Source of the DNA: Thalassospiraceae bacterium LMO-SO8
GTDB taxonomy: Bacteria > Pseudomonadota > Alphaproteobacteria > Rhodospirillales > Casp-alpha2
Length of the DNA: 64,000 nt
NCBI GenBank assembly: GCA_031655335.1
Contig: CP134226.1
Span: 558,001-622,000 of the forward strand
Direction: 5' to 3'
The notes below the pieces were generated by a model that saw only the letters and a list, made by a program, of their open reading frames with translations, had not been told where the DNA came from and did not search any database. The translations under genes and the position numbers were made by a program. This document shows positions 17,247-28,393 of this stretch, one piece after another (within the stretch, counting starts at the first letter, position 1; every line of letters starts with the position of its first letter).

Positions 17247-18188
17247 TTATGGGTTCGCGGTTTCGTCCACGGGCAGCGGTTGCGGGCCCCGGACGGCGCG
17301 CCAGAACGGAATGACGTTGGCGTTGTAGTCCTTGTCGCCCCGCCCCTTCAGTTCCTCATGCAACCGGCGCAGGTTGTGATAGGGCACGCCCGGATAGATG
17401 TGATGGGCGGTGTGGAAGCGCAGGCCGAGCGGCTGCAGAAGCGCCGCCAGGGGGGCCTCCACCGTGAAGCTGTCGAGCACATGGTCCCGTTTGTCGGTTT
17501 GCGCGACATGCCCGATCATGCGGTGTTCAAAGGGAATCCGCATGGTCCCCGCCATCCAGCCGCCGACCAGGATGGCGTAATAGATCGGCAGCCATTGCAG
17601 CGCCGTCAGACAAAACACAGCGAAAATGACAAGCGAGTAGCGGCTCAGCCAGGTGATTTCCTTGCGGTAGCGTTCCTCGACATCGCTGCCCATGGTGAAG
17701 CCGTGCCGCCGGAGCACGCGTTCCAACCCTTCTTCCGCGTTCGCCCCCAGGCTGGCCGTCGTCGCCAGGAACAGGTTCAGGAACGGCATCAGGAACGGCG
17801 CGATGAACACGACGAAGATCATCAGGGCGTGATTGGTGCGCAGCGGCAGATACTGCGGGTCGTCCTTGGTCCCGAACACGCCCAGGGAATGATGAGTCAG
17901 GTGCGGCTTATAAAACCGCGATGCGGGCAGCAGGATGACGGCGCCGACCGTCAGGTTCCACAGCAGGGCAAAGCGTCTCATCTTCCTGTCCCCCTGGCGG
18001 TGGGTGATCTCGTGCGCGAAGCAGGCGCCCCGATACAGGGACAAACTGCCGAGAATCATGGGCAGGACACGCATCCAGCCGTCCGTTTCGAGGGCCCAAA
18101 TGAAACAGGCCGCGAACACCGCGAAGGACGCCAGGAAATCCGCGTAATAGATCGCCATATCGGCATCGTAGTAGGATTTGTCGATCAT
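17247..18188 (-). CDS. Membrane fatty acid desaturase
   Basis: The 313-residue integral membrane protein has the three His boxes of di-iron desaturases: HEITH (H59, H63), HLTHH (H96, H99, H100) and HTAHH (H259, H262, H263) followed by IYPGVPYHNL. Four or more hydrophobic segments surround them. It would introduce a double bond (or hydroxyl) into an acyl chain in the inner membrane. It is divergent from the cyclopropane synthase gene, which uses unsaturated acyl chains as substrate, so the two fit one pathway. The exact position specificity cannot be read. Confidence 0.85.
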   Translation of the reverse strand: MIDKSYYDADMAIYYADFLASFAVFAACFIWALETDGWMRVLPMILGSLSLYRGACFAHEITHRQGDRKMRRFALLWNLTVGAVILLPASRFYKPHLTHHSLGVFGTKDDPQYLPLRTNHALMIFVVFIAPFLMPFLNLFLATTASLGANAEEGLERVLRRHGFTMGSDVEERYRKEITWLSRYSLVIFAVFCLTALQWLPIYYAILVGGWMAGTMRIPFEHRMIGHVAQTDKRDHVLDSFTVEAPLAALLQPLGLRFHTAHHIYPGVPYHNLRRLHEELKGRGDKDYNANVIPFWRAVRGPQPLPVDETANP

Positions 18189-18343
18189 GCCGGGCCCCGC
18201 CTATCCTAGCCCTTCGTTGAATAAATGATGGGGCATCGGAATGCAATCGGCCCCCCGCCGCCCCTCGCGTCCGATTTCGTCCTTCACAACTCCTTGATAT
18301 CCAACTTTAATGCACGCCACCATTGGGGGCAGGAGGGGGAATT

Positions 18344-19531
18344 ATGAAGAAGACGATCCGCGACATCGCGCATGCCATACAGCGTGCCCAACCCGAGGCA
18401 AGTTTCACGGTCCGCTTTTGGGACGGAGAGACGATCGAAATCGGCGACTCCCCGGCATTCGTGCTGTGGTTCAAGGAAAAGCGGGCACTTTCCCGCACGC
18501 TTGCCGACGCCTTCATGGGCTTTGGCGAATCCTACATGGCCGGCGACATCGAGGTTGAAGGCGACCTGCAGGAGCTTTTTCGGCTCAGCTGGTCCGTCGA
18601 CTTCGCCAACAATCCCATATCGCTGGGCCTGAAGGTGCGCATGGCCGTGGCCTATATCCTGAACCAGAACACATTCACCCGCGCACGCAAGAACATTTCC
18701 CACCATTACGACATCGGCAACGAGTTCTACGAACTCCTGCTGGGCCCGACCATGGCCTATACCTGCGCCTACTACCACACGCCGGAAGACACCATCGACC
18801 AGGCGCAAATCAACAAATTCGACCACATCTGCCGCAAGGTGATGCTCGCCCCCGGCGACCACATCGCCGACCTGGGCTGCGGCTGGGGCGGTCTTTTGAT
18901 CCACGCCGCCAAGCACTACGGCGTGACCGGAGTCGGCGTTTCCTTGTCACGAGAACAGGTCGATTTCGCCAATCGACGGATCGCCGCAGCGGGCCTGACG
19001 GACAAGGTGGAGGTCCAATTCCGCGACTACCGGGAGATCGAAGGGACCTACGACAAGCTGGTCACGGTGGGGATGATGGAGCATGTGGGCTGGCGCTTCA
19101 TCCCGGGTTGTTTCAAGAAGATCAGCGAGGTCCTCAAGCCCGGCGGCCTGGGCTTGGTCCATACCATCGGCAACGACACGCCCCACCATAACGACCCTTG
19201 GACCGAAAAATACCTGTTCCCCGGTTCGCGGGTCCCGACCTTGACCCAGCTTGTCGAGAACGCGGCACAGGCCGGCATGAACGTGATCGACGTGGAGAAC
19301 CTTCGCCTGCACTATCCGCCGACGATCAACGCCTGGCTCGATTCCTTCAATCGGAACGAGGATCGCATCCGCGAGATGTTCGATGAGACCTTCGTGCGCA
19401 TGTACCGACTGTATATGGCCGTATCCGCCGTTTCGTTCACGCACGGCGACAATCGACTGTTCCACGTCGTGTTCACGAACGGCCTGGCCAACGACCTGCC
19501 CCTGACCCGCGGACACCTCTACCGCGACTGA
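18344..19531 (+). CDS. cfa: Cyclopropane-fatty-acyl-phospholipid synthase
   Basis: An AGGAGGGGG box before ATG 18344 fixes the start (395 residues). The SAM motif is visible as IADLGCGWGGLLIHAA, followed by VGVSLSREQ; both are diagnostic of CFA synthases, as is the upstream HHYDIGNEFYELLLGPTMAY. The enzyme moves a methylene group from SAM to a cis double bond of membrane phospholipid acyl chains, at the inner-membrane face. It starts the plus-strand run of lipid genes and lies 19 nt before the glycosyltransferase gene. Confidence 0.95.
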   Translation: MKKTIRDIAHAIQRAQPEASFTVRFWDGETIEIGDSPAFVLWFKEKRALSRTLADAFMGFGESYMAGDIEVEGDLQELFRLSWSVDFANNPISLGLKVRMAVAYILNQNTFTRARKNISHHYDIGNEFYELLLGPTMAYTCAYYHTPEDTIDQAQINKFDHICRKVMLAPGDHIADLGCGWGGLLIHAAKHYGVTGVGVSLSREQVDFANRRIAAAGLTDKVEVQFRDYREIEGTYDKLVTVGMMEHVGWRFIPGCFKKISEVLKPGGLGLVHTIGNDTPHHNDPWTEKYLFPGSRVPTLTQLVENAAQAGMNVIDVENLRLHYPPTINAWLDSFNRNEDRIREMFDETFVRMYRLYMAVSAVSFTHGDNRLFHVVFTNGLANDLPLTRGHLYRD

Positions 19532-19550
19532 TGACATCTGGATTCCGGGA

Positions 19551-20726
19551 ATGAGCGATGACCGCCGCCATATCGTGGTGATCTACACCGATGCCGGCGG
19601 CGGTCACCGGATGACCGCGTTCGCGTCCAAGGAAATTCTGGAGGCGACCGGGCTTTACCGGGTGACGCTGATCAACCCCTACAAGGAACTGATGCCGCAT
19701 CTGGATCTTTTGTTGCGCCTTTCCGGCCGCCGATCCGAGGACATCTACAACGAAACGATCCTGCGCGACGGGCGCACGGGCCTGTACTGTCTGTTGTACT
19801 ACGTCATGGTGCTGATCAATTTCCGCCTGTCGGCGCGCGAAGGGCGGCGGACCTTCGCGGACTATTTCGAACGCCAGCGCCCCGACATGGTGATCAGCGT
19901 GCTGCCCATGCTGAACCGGGCGATCTTCGACGGGCTTCAGGACTATCGGATGCGGGGCGGCGGGCGGGAAACGGCGCGCGGCGTCGTGCTCATCACCGAC
20001 TGGGCGGAAATGGGCCGCCACGTCTGGTTTCCCAGGGGCCGGGACTACGACGCCATCTGCGGGACCGAGGAGGCCCACCGCCGCGCGGCGTCCGACGCCG
20101 TCCCTGCCGGACGCGTCCACCGAACCCAGGGCTTGCTGTTGAAGCCTGCGTTCCTCGCCGGCCCCGCGGCGGACAAGGCCGCCGCCCGCGCCGCCCTCGG
20201 CCTGGCGCCGGACCGGCCGGTCGTCTGCGTGCTCTACGGCGGCGGCGGCAGTTGGCGCATGCGCGACCTGGCGCTGTCGATGAAAGACACGCCGCCGAAC
20301 GGACAGGTGGTCTTCATGTGCGGGCATAACGACGCGCTGGCGGAGGAACTGCGGGCCGTCGACTGGCCCTTCCCGGCGCGGGTGGTCGGCTTCACCGACG
20401 ACGTGGCGGGCTATCTCGGCATGGCCGACGTGTTCGTGGGCAAGCCGGGGCCGGGCAGCGTCAGCGAGGCCCTGGCCTGCGGGCTGTCGCTGCTTGTCGA
20501 CCGAACCATGGCCCTGCCGCAGGAAAAGCCGGTGCTGCGATGGCTCAAGAAATCGGGCGCGGGCCGGGCCTTCACCAGCCTGGCGGAATTTCACCAGGCG
20601 CTGGCCGACCTGTTGGGCCGCCACCGCACAGGGGGGCCGCCGGCCCACCCCAACACGGCGGCCGCCGAATTGCCCGCGATCATCGCCGGTATCCTGGACC
20701 GCGACAACGGACGCCACGGGGAATAG
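19551..20726 (+). CDS. MGDG-synthase-like glycosyltransferase (GT28)
   Basis: The N-terminal block IYTDAGGGHRMTAFASKEIL matches the start of monogalactosyldiacylglycerol synthases and MurG/processive GT28 enzymes. The C-terminal domain has GKPGPGSVSEALACGLSLL, the nucleotide-sugar site. At 391 residues it is a normal length for the family. Known relatives transfer galactose or glucose to diacylglycerol on the cytoplasmic face of the membrane. UDP-galactose could come from the galE product encoded nearby, and a DGD1-like enzyme encoded 2.3 kb away could add the second sugar. The sugar used is not readable. Confidence 0.8.
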   Translation: MSDDRRHIVVIYTDAGGGHRMTAFASKEILEATGLYRVTLINPYKELMPHLDLLLRLSGRRSEDIYNETILRDGRTGLYCLLYYVMVLINFRLSAREGRRTFADYFERQRPDMVISVLPMLNRAIFDGLQDYRMRGGGRETARGVVLITDWAEMGRHVWFPRGRDYDAICGTEEAHRRAASDAVPAGRVHRTQGLLLKPAFLAGPAADKAAARAALGLAPDRPVVCVLYGGGGSWRMRDLALSMKDTPPNGQVVFMCGHNDALAEELRAVDWPFPARVVGFTDDVAGYLGMADVFVGKPGPGSVSEALACGLSLLVDRTMALPQEKPVLRWLKKSGAGRAFTSLAEFHQALADLLGRHRTGGPPAHPNTAAAELPAIIAGILDRDNGRHGE

Positions 20727-20731
20727 CCGGC

Positions 20732-21319
20732 ATGCTGACGTTTCTTCTGAACGTCTGGGACCGCTATCTAAGCCCTCATTCCCGGATGAAACGCCTGCCC
20801 GCGCGGATCCTCGCGCACCTCGAACCGAACAGCGACATCCTGGACGTCGGGTCCTATGACGGCGCCCTGGCGGAACGGCTTGTTCTGGGCGATCCGACGA
20901 TTTCCCTGACCGCGGTCGACGTCGTTGTCGCGCCCACCCCCCGCATGCCGGTCCTCCGCTACGACGGGCATCGCCTGCCCTTCGCGGACGATGCGTTCGA
21001 TATCGTCACCTTGATCGACGTTCTTCACCACGACGACCACCCGGAAGCGGTTCTTGGGGAAGCCGCCCGGGTCGCCCGGCGCAAGGTGGTGATCAAGGAT
21101 CACTATTGGAACACCCGGTTGGAGCGGTGGATTCTCCGCCTATCGGATTTTCTCGGGAACCGGCACCGCGGGATAAACCTGCCCAACCATTATCTGAAAC
21201 CCGCGGAATGGGACGCGTTGTTCGACACGGCCGGTCTCCGGGTCATCAAGCAGGAAACCTTCCGCTACGGTTTTCTCGATCGGTGCAATCAGGTGATTTT
21301 CGTGGCCGGGCGGCGCTAG
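20732..21319 (+). CDS. Class I SAM-dependent methyltransferase
   Basis: The 195-residue protein carries motif I ILDVGSYDGALAERL, motif II-like SLTAVDVV and motif III region FDIVTLIDVLHHDDHPEAVL, the Methyltransf_11 pattern. It follows the MGDG-synthase-like gene after 5 nt, so the two are likely co-transcribed. The C-terminus has HYWNTRLERWILRLSDFLGN. A lipid-linked substrate is plausible from context but cannot be shown; the class also methylates quinones and many small molecules. Confidence 0.75.
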   Translation: MLTFLLNVWDRYLSPHSRMKRLPARILAHLEPNSDILDVGSYDGALAERLVLGDPTISLTAVDVVVAPTPRMPVLRYDGHRLPFADDAFDIVTLIDVLHHDDHPEAVLGEAARVARRKVVIKDHYWNTRLERWILRLSDFLGNRHRGINLPNHYLKPAEWDALFDTAGLRVIKQETFRYGFLDRCNQVIFVAGRR

Positions 21320-21326
21320 CGGCGTC

Positions 21327-21959
21327 TCAGGACGCCGGCAGCGGGGACAGGCGCCGGCCGCCCAGATAGAGCAACACCACCGCCGGCATCAGCAGGACAT
21401 GATAGGTGCCGTAAAGCCCCAGGCCGAAGAAGCCCGGGCTGCCCAGCGGGATCAGGGCGGAAGCCCCGAGCGTGCCCAAAACCCCCAGACACATGGCGAC
21501 GGAGCCCTTGCCGCCGCGCAACCCGAACAGGCTGAGAATCAGCAGCAGAAGCATCACCACCGTATAAAACCCGACGACGGCCAGGAAATTGTCGGAGGTG
21601 GCCACCGTCCACAGCGTCGCCGCCAGCCCGGCGGCCCCGGCCGCCAGCACCACCGTCCGCCAGCGGGACGGCAAAAACTGGGCCACCGCCGCCATCAGCA
21701 TGGTGAAGCTGGCCAGCGCGATGGCCGCGCGCGTGGCGATGGCCATGGCGGGGTGCCCAGGATGGTCCACCGCCTCGAAGAACCCGTGATCGATGGCGCC
21801 GAGCATGGTCGCCGTGCCGGTCAGAAACAGCGTGACGGCCCAGTACCAGGCCGGAGAATGAACCGAGATGTCAGGCCGGAACAACAACCCGGCCAGGAGA
21901 AACGTCTCGCAGGCGAGAATCACGTCGGTCAGGGCGGTGATGGCAAGGCTGCTGAGCAT
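21327..21959 (-). CDS. Multipass membrane protein of unknown function
   Basis: About seven hydrophobic segments run through this 210-residue protein, for example ILACETFLLAGLLF, AAIALASFTMLMAAVAQF and VVMLLLLILSLFGL. The ATG at 21957-21959 is preferred over one 18 codons upstream because the hydrophobic start follows it directly. It is convergent with the methyltransferase gene and divergent from the lipid kinase gene. I do not recognise the family. Confidence 0.65.
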   Translation of the reverse strand: MLSSLAITALTDVILACETFLLAGLLFRPDISVHSPAWYWAVTLFLTGTATMLGAIDHGFFEAVDHPGHPAMAIATRAAIALASFTMLMAAVAQFLPSRWRTVVLAAGAAGLAATLWTVATSDNFLAVVGFYTVVMLLLLILSLFGLRGGKGSVAMCLGVLGTLGASALIPLGSPGFFGLGLYGTYHVLLMPAVVLLYLGGRRLSPLPAS

Positions 21960-22064
21960 GGGCGGTGTCTCGATGCTGGTTTGGCGGAACGGACCGGTCG
22001 ACTGTATAAACAAGACGATGATGTTCTAGTACTTAAACCTGTCGTCGCAAGGGAGAACTGGCAT

Positions 22065-22985
22065 TTGGACGTCCTGCACGGCACGCATCCTGGCCCCGCG
22101 ACACTGGTGCGGCCGTCACGCCTGCTCGTCATCCTGAACCACTCCCTCGGTCAACGGCGGGAGCGGCGGTTTCGCCATGTGCTGGCGGGATTGCGGCACG
22201 CCGGATGCAGGGTCGATGTCCAAACCACCTTCGCCCCTGGCGAAGCCAGCCGGCTCGTCCGGGCCGCCGACAAGTCGGCGTTCGACGCCATCGCCGTGGC
22301 CGGCGGCGACGGCACCGTGAACGACGCCGTCAACGGTGTCACGCCCACGTCACCGGCGCTCGGTCTCATCCCGATCGGCACGGCCAACGTCCTGGCCCGG
22401 GAACTCGGCCTGGGCACGGGGCCAGAGGCCATCGTCGATTGCCTGACCCGGGGGCGTTTCCTGGCGGTCCGCCCGGGCGTCGCCAACGGCCGGCGGTTCT
22501 TGATGATGGCCAGCGCCGGATTCGACGCCCAGGTCGTGGACGGCCTGAACCAGGATCTGAAGCGGCGCATCGGCAAGGCGGCCTATGTGGTGGAGGCCGC
22601 CCGCAGGATCGTCCGCTATGCATGTCCGCCGCTGGCCCTTCGGATCGATGGCCGGCCGGTCACGGCGGCAACCATCGTGGCCTGCCGCGGTCGCCACTAC
22701 GGCGGCGGATTCGTGCTGGCACCTGGCGCGGAGCTGACGACGCCCCGCTTCCAGGTTGCCCTGTTCCGCCGCCCCGGACGCCTGGCGACGGTCGGCTACT
22801 CTCTCGCCCTGCCGCTTGGACTGCTGACCCGGCTGAACTTGATCGACCACGTGGCCGCGGACCGTATCGATATCGCGGGCCCATCCGGCAATCCGGTGCA
22901 AGGCGATGGCGACATCATTGCCCGTCTGCCGGTCACGTTGACCATCGCCGACGACCCCGTGTTCCTGATCGCGCCGGCGGCCTGA
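22065..22985 (+). CDS. Diacylglycerol-kinase-family lipid kinase
   Basis: The glycine-rich catalytic motif AVAGGDGTVNDAVNG, followed by LGLIPIGTANVLARELG, is the signature of DagK/YegS lipid kinases. No ATG lies before these motifs in this frame. A TTG at 22065 preceded by AAGGGAG is the best start (306 residues); a GTG at 22107 is the alternative. The enzyme would phosphorylate diacylglycerol or a related lipid, linking the glycolipid and phospholipid pools. This fits the flanking glycosyltransferase genes. Confidence 0.85.
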   Translation: MDVLHGTHPGPATLVRPSRLLVILNHSLGQRRERRFRHVLAGLRHAGCRVDVQTTFAPGEASRLVRAADKSAFDAIAVAGGDGTVNDAVNGVTPTSPALGLIPIGTANVLARELGLGTGPEAIVDCLTRGRFLAVRPGVANGRRFLMMASAGFDAQVVDGLNQDLKRRIGKAAYVVEAARRIVRYACPPLALRIDGRPVTAATIVACRGRHYGGGFVLAPGAELTTPRFQVALFRRPGRLATVGYSLALPLGLLTRLNLIDHVAADRIDIAGPSGNPVQGDGDIIARLPVTLTIADDPVFLIAPAA

Positions 22986-22992
22986 CATCCGG

Positions 22993-24153
22993 TCACAGCA
23001 TTTCGTCAAGGGTCCGGCAGGCGGTCATCCAGTCGAATTCCCGGCGCGCCTTCTCCGGCGTTTCCGGCAAGACCGCAAGGGCACGGCGCAAAGCCGCCAC
23101 CGCGCCGTCCGCGTCGGAATAAAAATGGACGTTCGGATAATCCCGAAACGGGTCGTTGGCGGCACATTCCGGTAGGACCACGTGACGGCCCGCGACCAGG
23201 GCCTCCATCGTCGTGCTGCACAGAACCTCGCTGAGTGACGGGTTGAAGAACACACGGTAGTTCGCCATGTCGCACCATGGGCTGGTGCTGGAACCAAGAA
23301 AGCGGACCGGCGCCCCGCGATCCGCCGCCCGCCGCTCAATGGCCGCCCGGTCGGGCCCCTCGCCCAGCACGTCGATCTCCAGGTTCATGCGTTTGGCGGT
23401 TTCGATGATCGCCGCCAGCCCCTTGTTCCAGACCAGGCGGCCCAGAAAGAAAACGCCCCGATTGCCGGCCTCGACCGGCGCGACCCGGGCGTAGTCGGAG
23501 ACCACGCCGGTTACACGGGCCACCCTCATGGGGTGGCCAAGGCCGTTCAGCGCGACCGCCTGCGACAGCGGAACGATGAAGTCCGTATGGGCGCGCATCA
23601 GCCGGGCGTGGCGCCATTCGACGAATCGGGCGGCCAAATCGCAGCCGGGGAAGTCAGCGGCGCGGATATAATGCCCGTAATTGGTCATGACGACGCCGAC
23701 CACCCGTTCCGCCGCAAGGCGCCGGCGCGGGCGGCTCGTCGGAAACCAATGAAGGTGTTCGGGTTCCTGCAATACGTAGGCACGGGCATCCGGCACGGCG
23801 GCGTAGACATCCGCCAACGCCACGATGCTGGCGAGCGGACCCGCGTAGTAGCCGCGGTAGAATCGCACCTCCGGCAACGGCGGCGCGCCCAGGCGTTCCG
23901 CTTCCTCAACCAGCCAACGGGCCTGATCGCCCGGCGTGTCGAACAGGACCCGATTCCACAACCGGCGCTGCGAACCCGCCCCCAGCCAGGGCACCACCAG
24001 GACCGTTCGTCGGCCCAGGGCCGCCAACCCACAGGCATGCCAAAGCGAAAAGAACGCGGGCCCCGTCCGCCACGGCAACGCCGCCGTGGAAATGACGGCG
24101 ACGTCGATTTCGGCGGCATCGTCCGGGCGGATTGTTTCGTGTCGCGGCGGCAT
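22993..24153 (-). CDS. DGD1-like glycosyltransferase (candidate DGDG synthase, GT4)
   Basis: The 386-residue protein has the features of plant-type digalactosyldiacylglycerol synthases: VLVVPWLGAGSQ near residue 53, FYRGYYAGPLASIVALADV near 99, VLQEPEHLHWF near 127 and GVVMTNYGHYIRAADF near 152. The C-terminal GT-B domain has FLGRLVWNKGLAAIIETAK and NPSLSEVLCSTTMEALVAG. It would add a second sugar to a monoglycosyl lipid at the membrane. It is convergent with the lipid kinase gene and 2.3 kb from the MGDG-synthase-like gene. Which sugar and acceptor are used is inferred. Confidence 0.75.
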   Translation of the reverse strand: MPPRHETIRPDDAAEIDVAVISTAALPWRTGPAFFSLWHACGLAALGRRTVLVVPWLGAGSQRRLWNRVLFDTPGDQARWLVEEAERLGAPPLPEVRFYRGYYAGPLASIVALADVYAAVPDARAYVLQEPEHLHWFPTSRPRRRLAAERVVGVVMTNYGHYIRAADFPGCDLAARFVEWRHARLMRAHTDFIVPLSQAVALNGLGHPMRVARVTGVVSDYARVAPVEAGNRGVFFLGRLVWNKGLAAIIETAKRMNLEIDVLGEGPDRAAIERRAADRGAPVRFLGSSTSPWCDMANYRVFFNPSLSEVLCSTTMEALVAGRHVVLPECAANDPFRDYPNVHFYSDADGAVAALRRALAVLPETPEKARREFDWMTACRTLDEML

Positions 24154-24242
24154 GGCAGGATGGTCCTTGTTCCGGCGGCCGTTGCCGCCACGAAACTCTA
24201 GAAACTTACGGATTCAATGTCCAAAATGAAGCAGAGGGAATA

Positions 24243-25391
24243 ATGGCGGACCAGACTGTCAATCAGACTGCGGAGACATCCGCCCGGCCGCCGGCGAACG
24301 CAGCACAGCAGGCGAAGAGCCTGCGGATGTTGGCGCCGGACACCCGCGAGGCCATGTTCTCCATTGCCAAGCGTATCTCCTTCAAGGCGGGTGAGTTGAT
24401 CTTTCCCGAAGGTGCGCTGACCAATGAATTCTATATCATCGAAGAAGGCCACGTGGTCGGCTTCCGCGCCCAGAGCCATGACGGCGGCGAAGGCGAATGG
24501 TCCGTGGTCCGCCTAGGTCCGGGCGAGATCTTGGGCGAAATGTCGTTCCTCGACGGCGGGCCGCGCCAGATCAGCGTCCGCGCGGACAGCGACTGCACGC
24601 TTCTCAGCTTCCATCCCTTCGATTTACTGGAATTGGATAACGGCGACCATTTCTACGACAACCTGCGCGCCAGCATCAGCGTCGCCGTCGTCGAGCGCAT
24701 GCGGATCAGCACGGAAAAGCAGATCGCGACGCTCAAACATCAGATCGAAGCCATCAAGACACAACAGCAGTTCGGCCAGTTCTTCGTCTACACCGTCGCC
24801 CTGATGGCGATCGGCATGATCGTCAACAACGTGATCGCCAACCAGATTCTCAAGGTCGACATCTATACGGCGCAATTCGCCTGGCAATACCTCGCCGTCC
24901 TTCTGGTGCCCAGCTATGTCGTCGTCCGGTTGATGAAAATTCCGTTCCGGCAATTGGGGCTGACGACGCAGGGGTTGCGCAAGTCGTTGACCGAAGGCGC
25001 CGCGATCTCCGCCGTGATCATCGCCCTGACGGTGTCGGTGGTCGTGGCGTCGCGCGTCGTCGATTCCATACCGCCCATCGAGCTCAAGTTCGATCCCGTG
25101 GGCTCGGTCGCCTATCTGCTGCATTCGTTCCTACAGGAACTGATCGGCCGCGGCCTGATGCAGTCGTCGTTCCAGCGGTTCCTCATGGATGAGAAGGGGA
25201 TTCGCTCGGTGCTTTTAAGCGGTACGCTGTTCGGCGTGTTCCATATCCATTTCGGTCTGCCGGCCGTCGGTCTGACCATGCTCAGCTGTTTTGTCTTCGG
25301 GTTGTTCTATCTGCGTCATCAGAACCTCGCCGGTGTGACGCTGCTGCATTACGCCATCGGCGCCTGCGCCTTTATCACCGGCATTCTTTAG
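24243..25391 (+). CDS. Cyclic-nucleotide-binding domain fused to CPBP-family membrane domain
   Basis: The start at ATG 24243 follows an AGAGGGA box (382 residues). Residues about 30-155 form a cNMP-binding beta-roll (IIEEGHVVGF, LGPGEILGEMSFLDGGPRQ). A coiled linker is followed by at least six membrane segments. The CPBP (CAAX protease/bacteriocin-processing) motifs are present near the C-terminus: QELIGRG, FGVFHIHFG and HYAIGACAF. The first Glu of the usual EExxxR motif is Gln, so protease activity is uncertain. It overlaps the galE stop by 4 nt tail to tail. It may sense a cyclic nucleotide or lipid in the membrane. Confidence 0.8.
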   Translation: MADQTVNQTAETSARPPANAAQQAKSLRMLAPDTREAMFSIAKRISFKAGELIFPEGALTNEFYIIEEGHVVGFRAQSHDGGEGEWSVVRLGPGEILGEMSFLDGGPRQISVRADSDCTLLSFHPFDLLELDNGDHFYDNLRASISVAVVERMRISTEKQIATLKHQIEAIKTQQQFGQFFVYTVALMAIGMIVNNVIANQILKVDIYTAQFAWQYLAVLLVPSYVVVRLMKIPFRQLGLTTQGLRKSLTEGAAISAVIIALTVSVVVASRVVDSIPPIELKFDPVGSVAYLLHSFLQELIGRGLMQSSFQRFLMDEKGIRSVLLSGTLFGVFHIHFGLPAVGLTMLSCFVFGLFYLRHQNLAGVTLLHYAIGACAFITGIL

Positions 25392-26389
25392 GCCTGCCGC
25401 CGACACGATTGCGAAGACTTCGCCGCGCTGATCCAGGCCCAGGCATGGGCAATCTGCGTCGCCAGGTCGCCGAAGCGGGGTGACCATTCAAGCTCGTGGA
25501 GCGCCTGCCGGATGTCGGCGACCAGTTCCGGCGGGTCGCCGGGGCGCGGGGCACGGAAGACGGTGGGGATGGACCGCCCGGTGACCTGTTCGGCGGTCCG
25601 GATCACCGTGCGCACGCTGTCGCCACGGCCGCTGCCCAGATTGTAGACCGCGGCCGACGTCGCGCCGGACAGCCGCCCGAGCGCCAGGACATGGGCGTCC
25701 GCCAGGTCCGAGACATGAACGTAGTCGCGGATGCAGGTGCCGTCGGGTGTCGGGTGCCGATCCCCGAAGATCTCGACCTCGGACCGGAGACCGAGGGCGG
25801 TTTCCAGGCAGACCGGGATCAAATGGGTCTCCGGTTCGTGCCTTTCGCCAAGTTCGCCGTCCGGGTCGGCCCCGGCCGCGTTGAAATACCGCAGGGAGAC
25901 GGACCCGATGCCATGCGCCGCGTGGTCACGAACAAGTTGCTCGCAGATAGCCTTCGAGTGACCGTAGGGCGAGGTCGGCAGCAGCGGCGCCGTCTCGGCG
26001 ACCGGCATGGCGGCGGGGCGTCCGTAGGTCGCGCCGCTTGAGGACAGGACCATGCGGCGGACCCCCGTCTCGCGCATGACCGCCAAAAGCGTCAACGTCG
26101 CGCCGACGTTGTTGTCATAGTATTTGGCCGGATTCGCGACCGACTCGCTCACGGAAAGATGGGCGGCGAGATGAATGACCGCGACCGGACGCCGCGCCAG
26201 CATCACCGCCTTCAGACGCGCCGTATCGGCAAGGTCGCCCACGTCCAAGGGGCCCCAGCGAACACTGTCCCGGTGGCCCTGCGACAGGTTGTCGTAGGCG
26301 ACGGGCACATAGCCGGCATTGTTCAGCGCTTTGCACACATGCGCGCCGATGAACCCGGCGCCGCCGGTGACGAGAACGCTTTCCCGCAT
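25388..26389 (-). CDS. galE: UDP-glucose 4-epimerase
   Basis: The Rossmann NAD site is LVTGGAGFIGAHV at the N-terminus. The catalytic Ser/Tyr/Lys triad is visible in LSSSGATYG and SPYGHSK. The protein has 333 residues, normal for GalE, and the substrate-binding part has RYFNAAGADPDGELGE. It interconverts UDP-glucose and UDP-galactose in the cytoplasm. Its position beside two galactolipid-synthase-like genes suggests it supplies UDP-galactose for glycolipid head groups, but it could serve polysaccharides too. ATG 26389 is chosen over a TTG one codon upstream. Confidence 0.93.
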   Translation of the reverse strand: MRESVLVTGGAGFIGAHVCKALNNAGYVPVAYDNLSQGHRDSVRWGPLDVGDLADTARLKAVMLARRPVAVIHLAAHLSVSESVANPAKYYDNNVGATLTLLAVMRETGVRRMVLSSSGATYGRPAAMPVAETAPLLPTSPYGHSKAICEQLVRDHAAHGIGSVSLRYFNAAGADPDGELGERHEPETHLIPVCLETALGLRSEVEIFGDRHPTPDGTCIRDYVHVSDLADAHVLALGRLSGATSAAVYNLGSGRGDSVRTVIRTAEQVTGRSIPTVFRAPRPGDPPELVADIRQALHELEWSPRFGDLATQIAHAWAWISAAKSSQSCRRQA

Positions 26390-26539
26390 CAAGCCGCCCC
26401 CGCCGCTTGCCGAGGTAAAAAATCCATCGTGTTCAACGTCCAGACCCCCGCGGTTATTTTTCTCTCCGTCCCTTGCCCCGAAAACGGTTGAGCAGTGTCG
26501 AATGCCTGCAACCTCTTATAGGCGACATCCGCCGACTGG

Positions 26540-28393
<1,854 letters not shown>

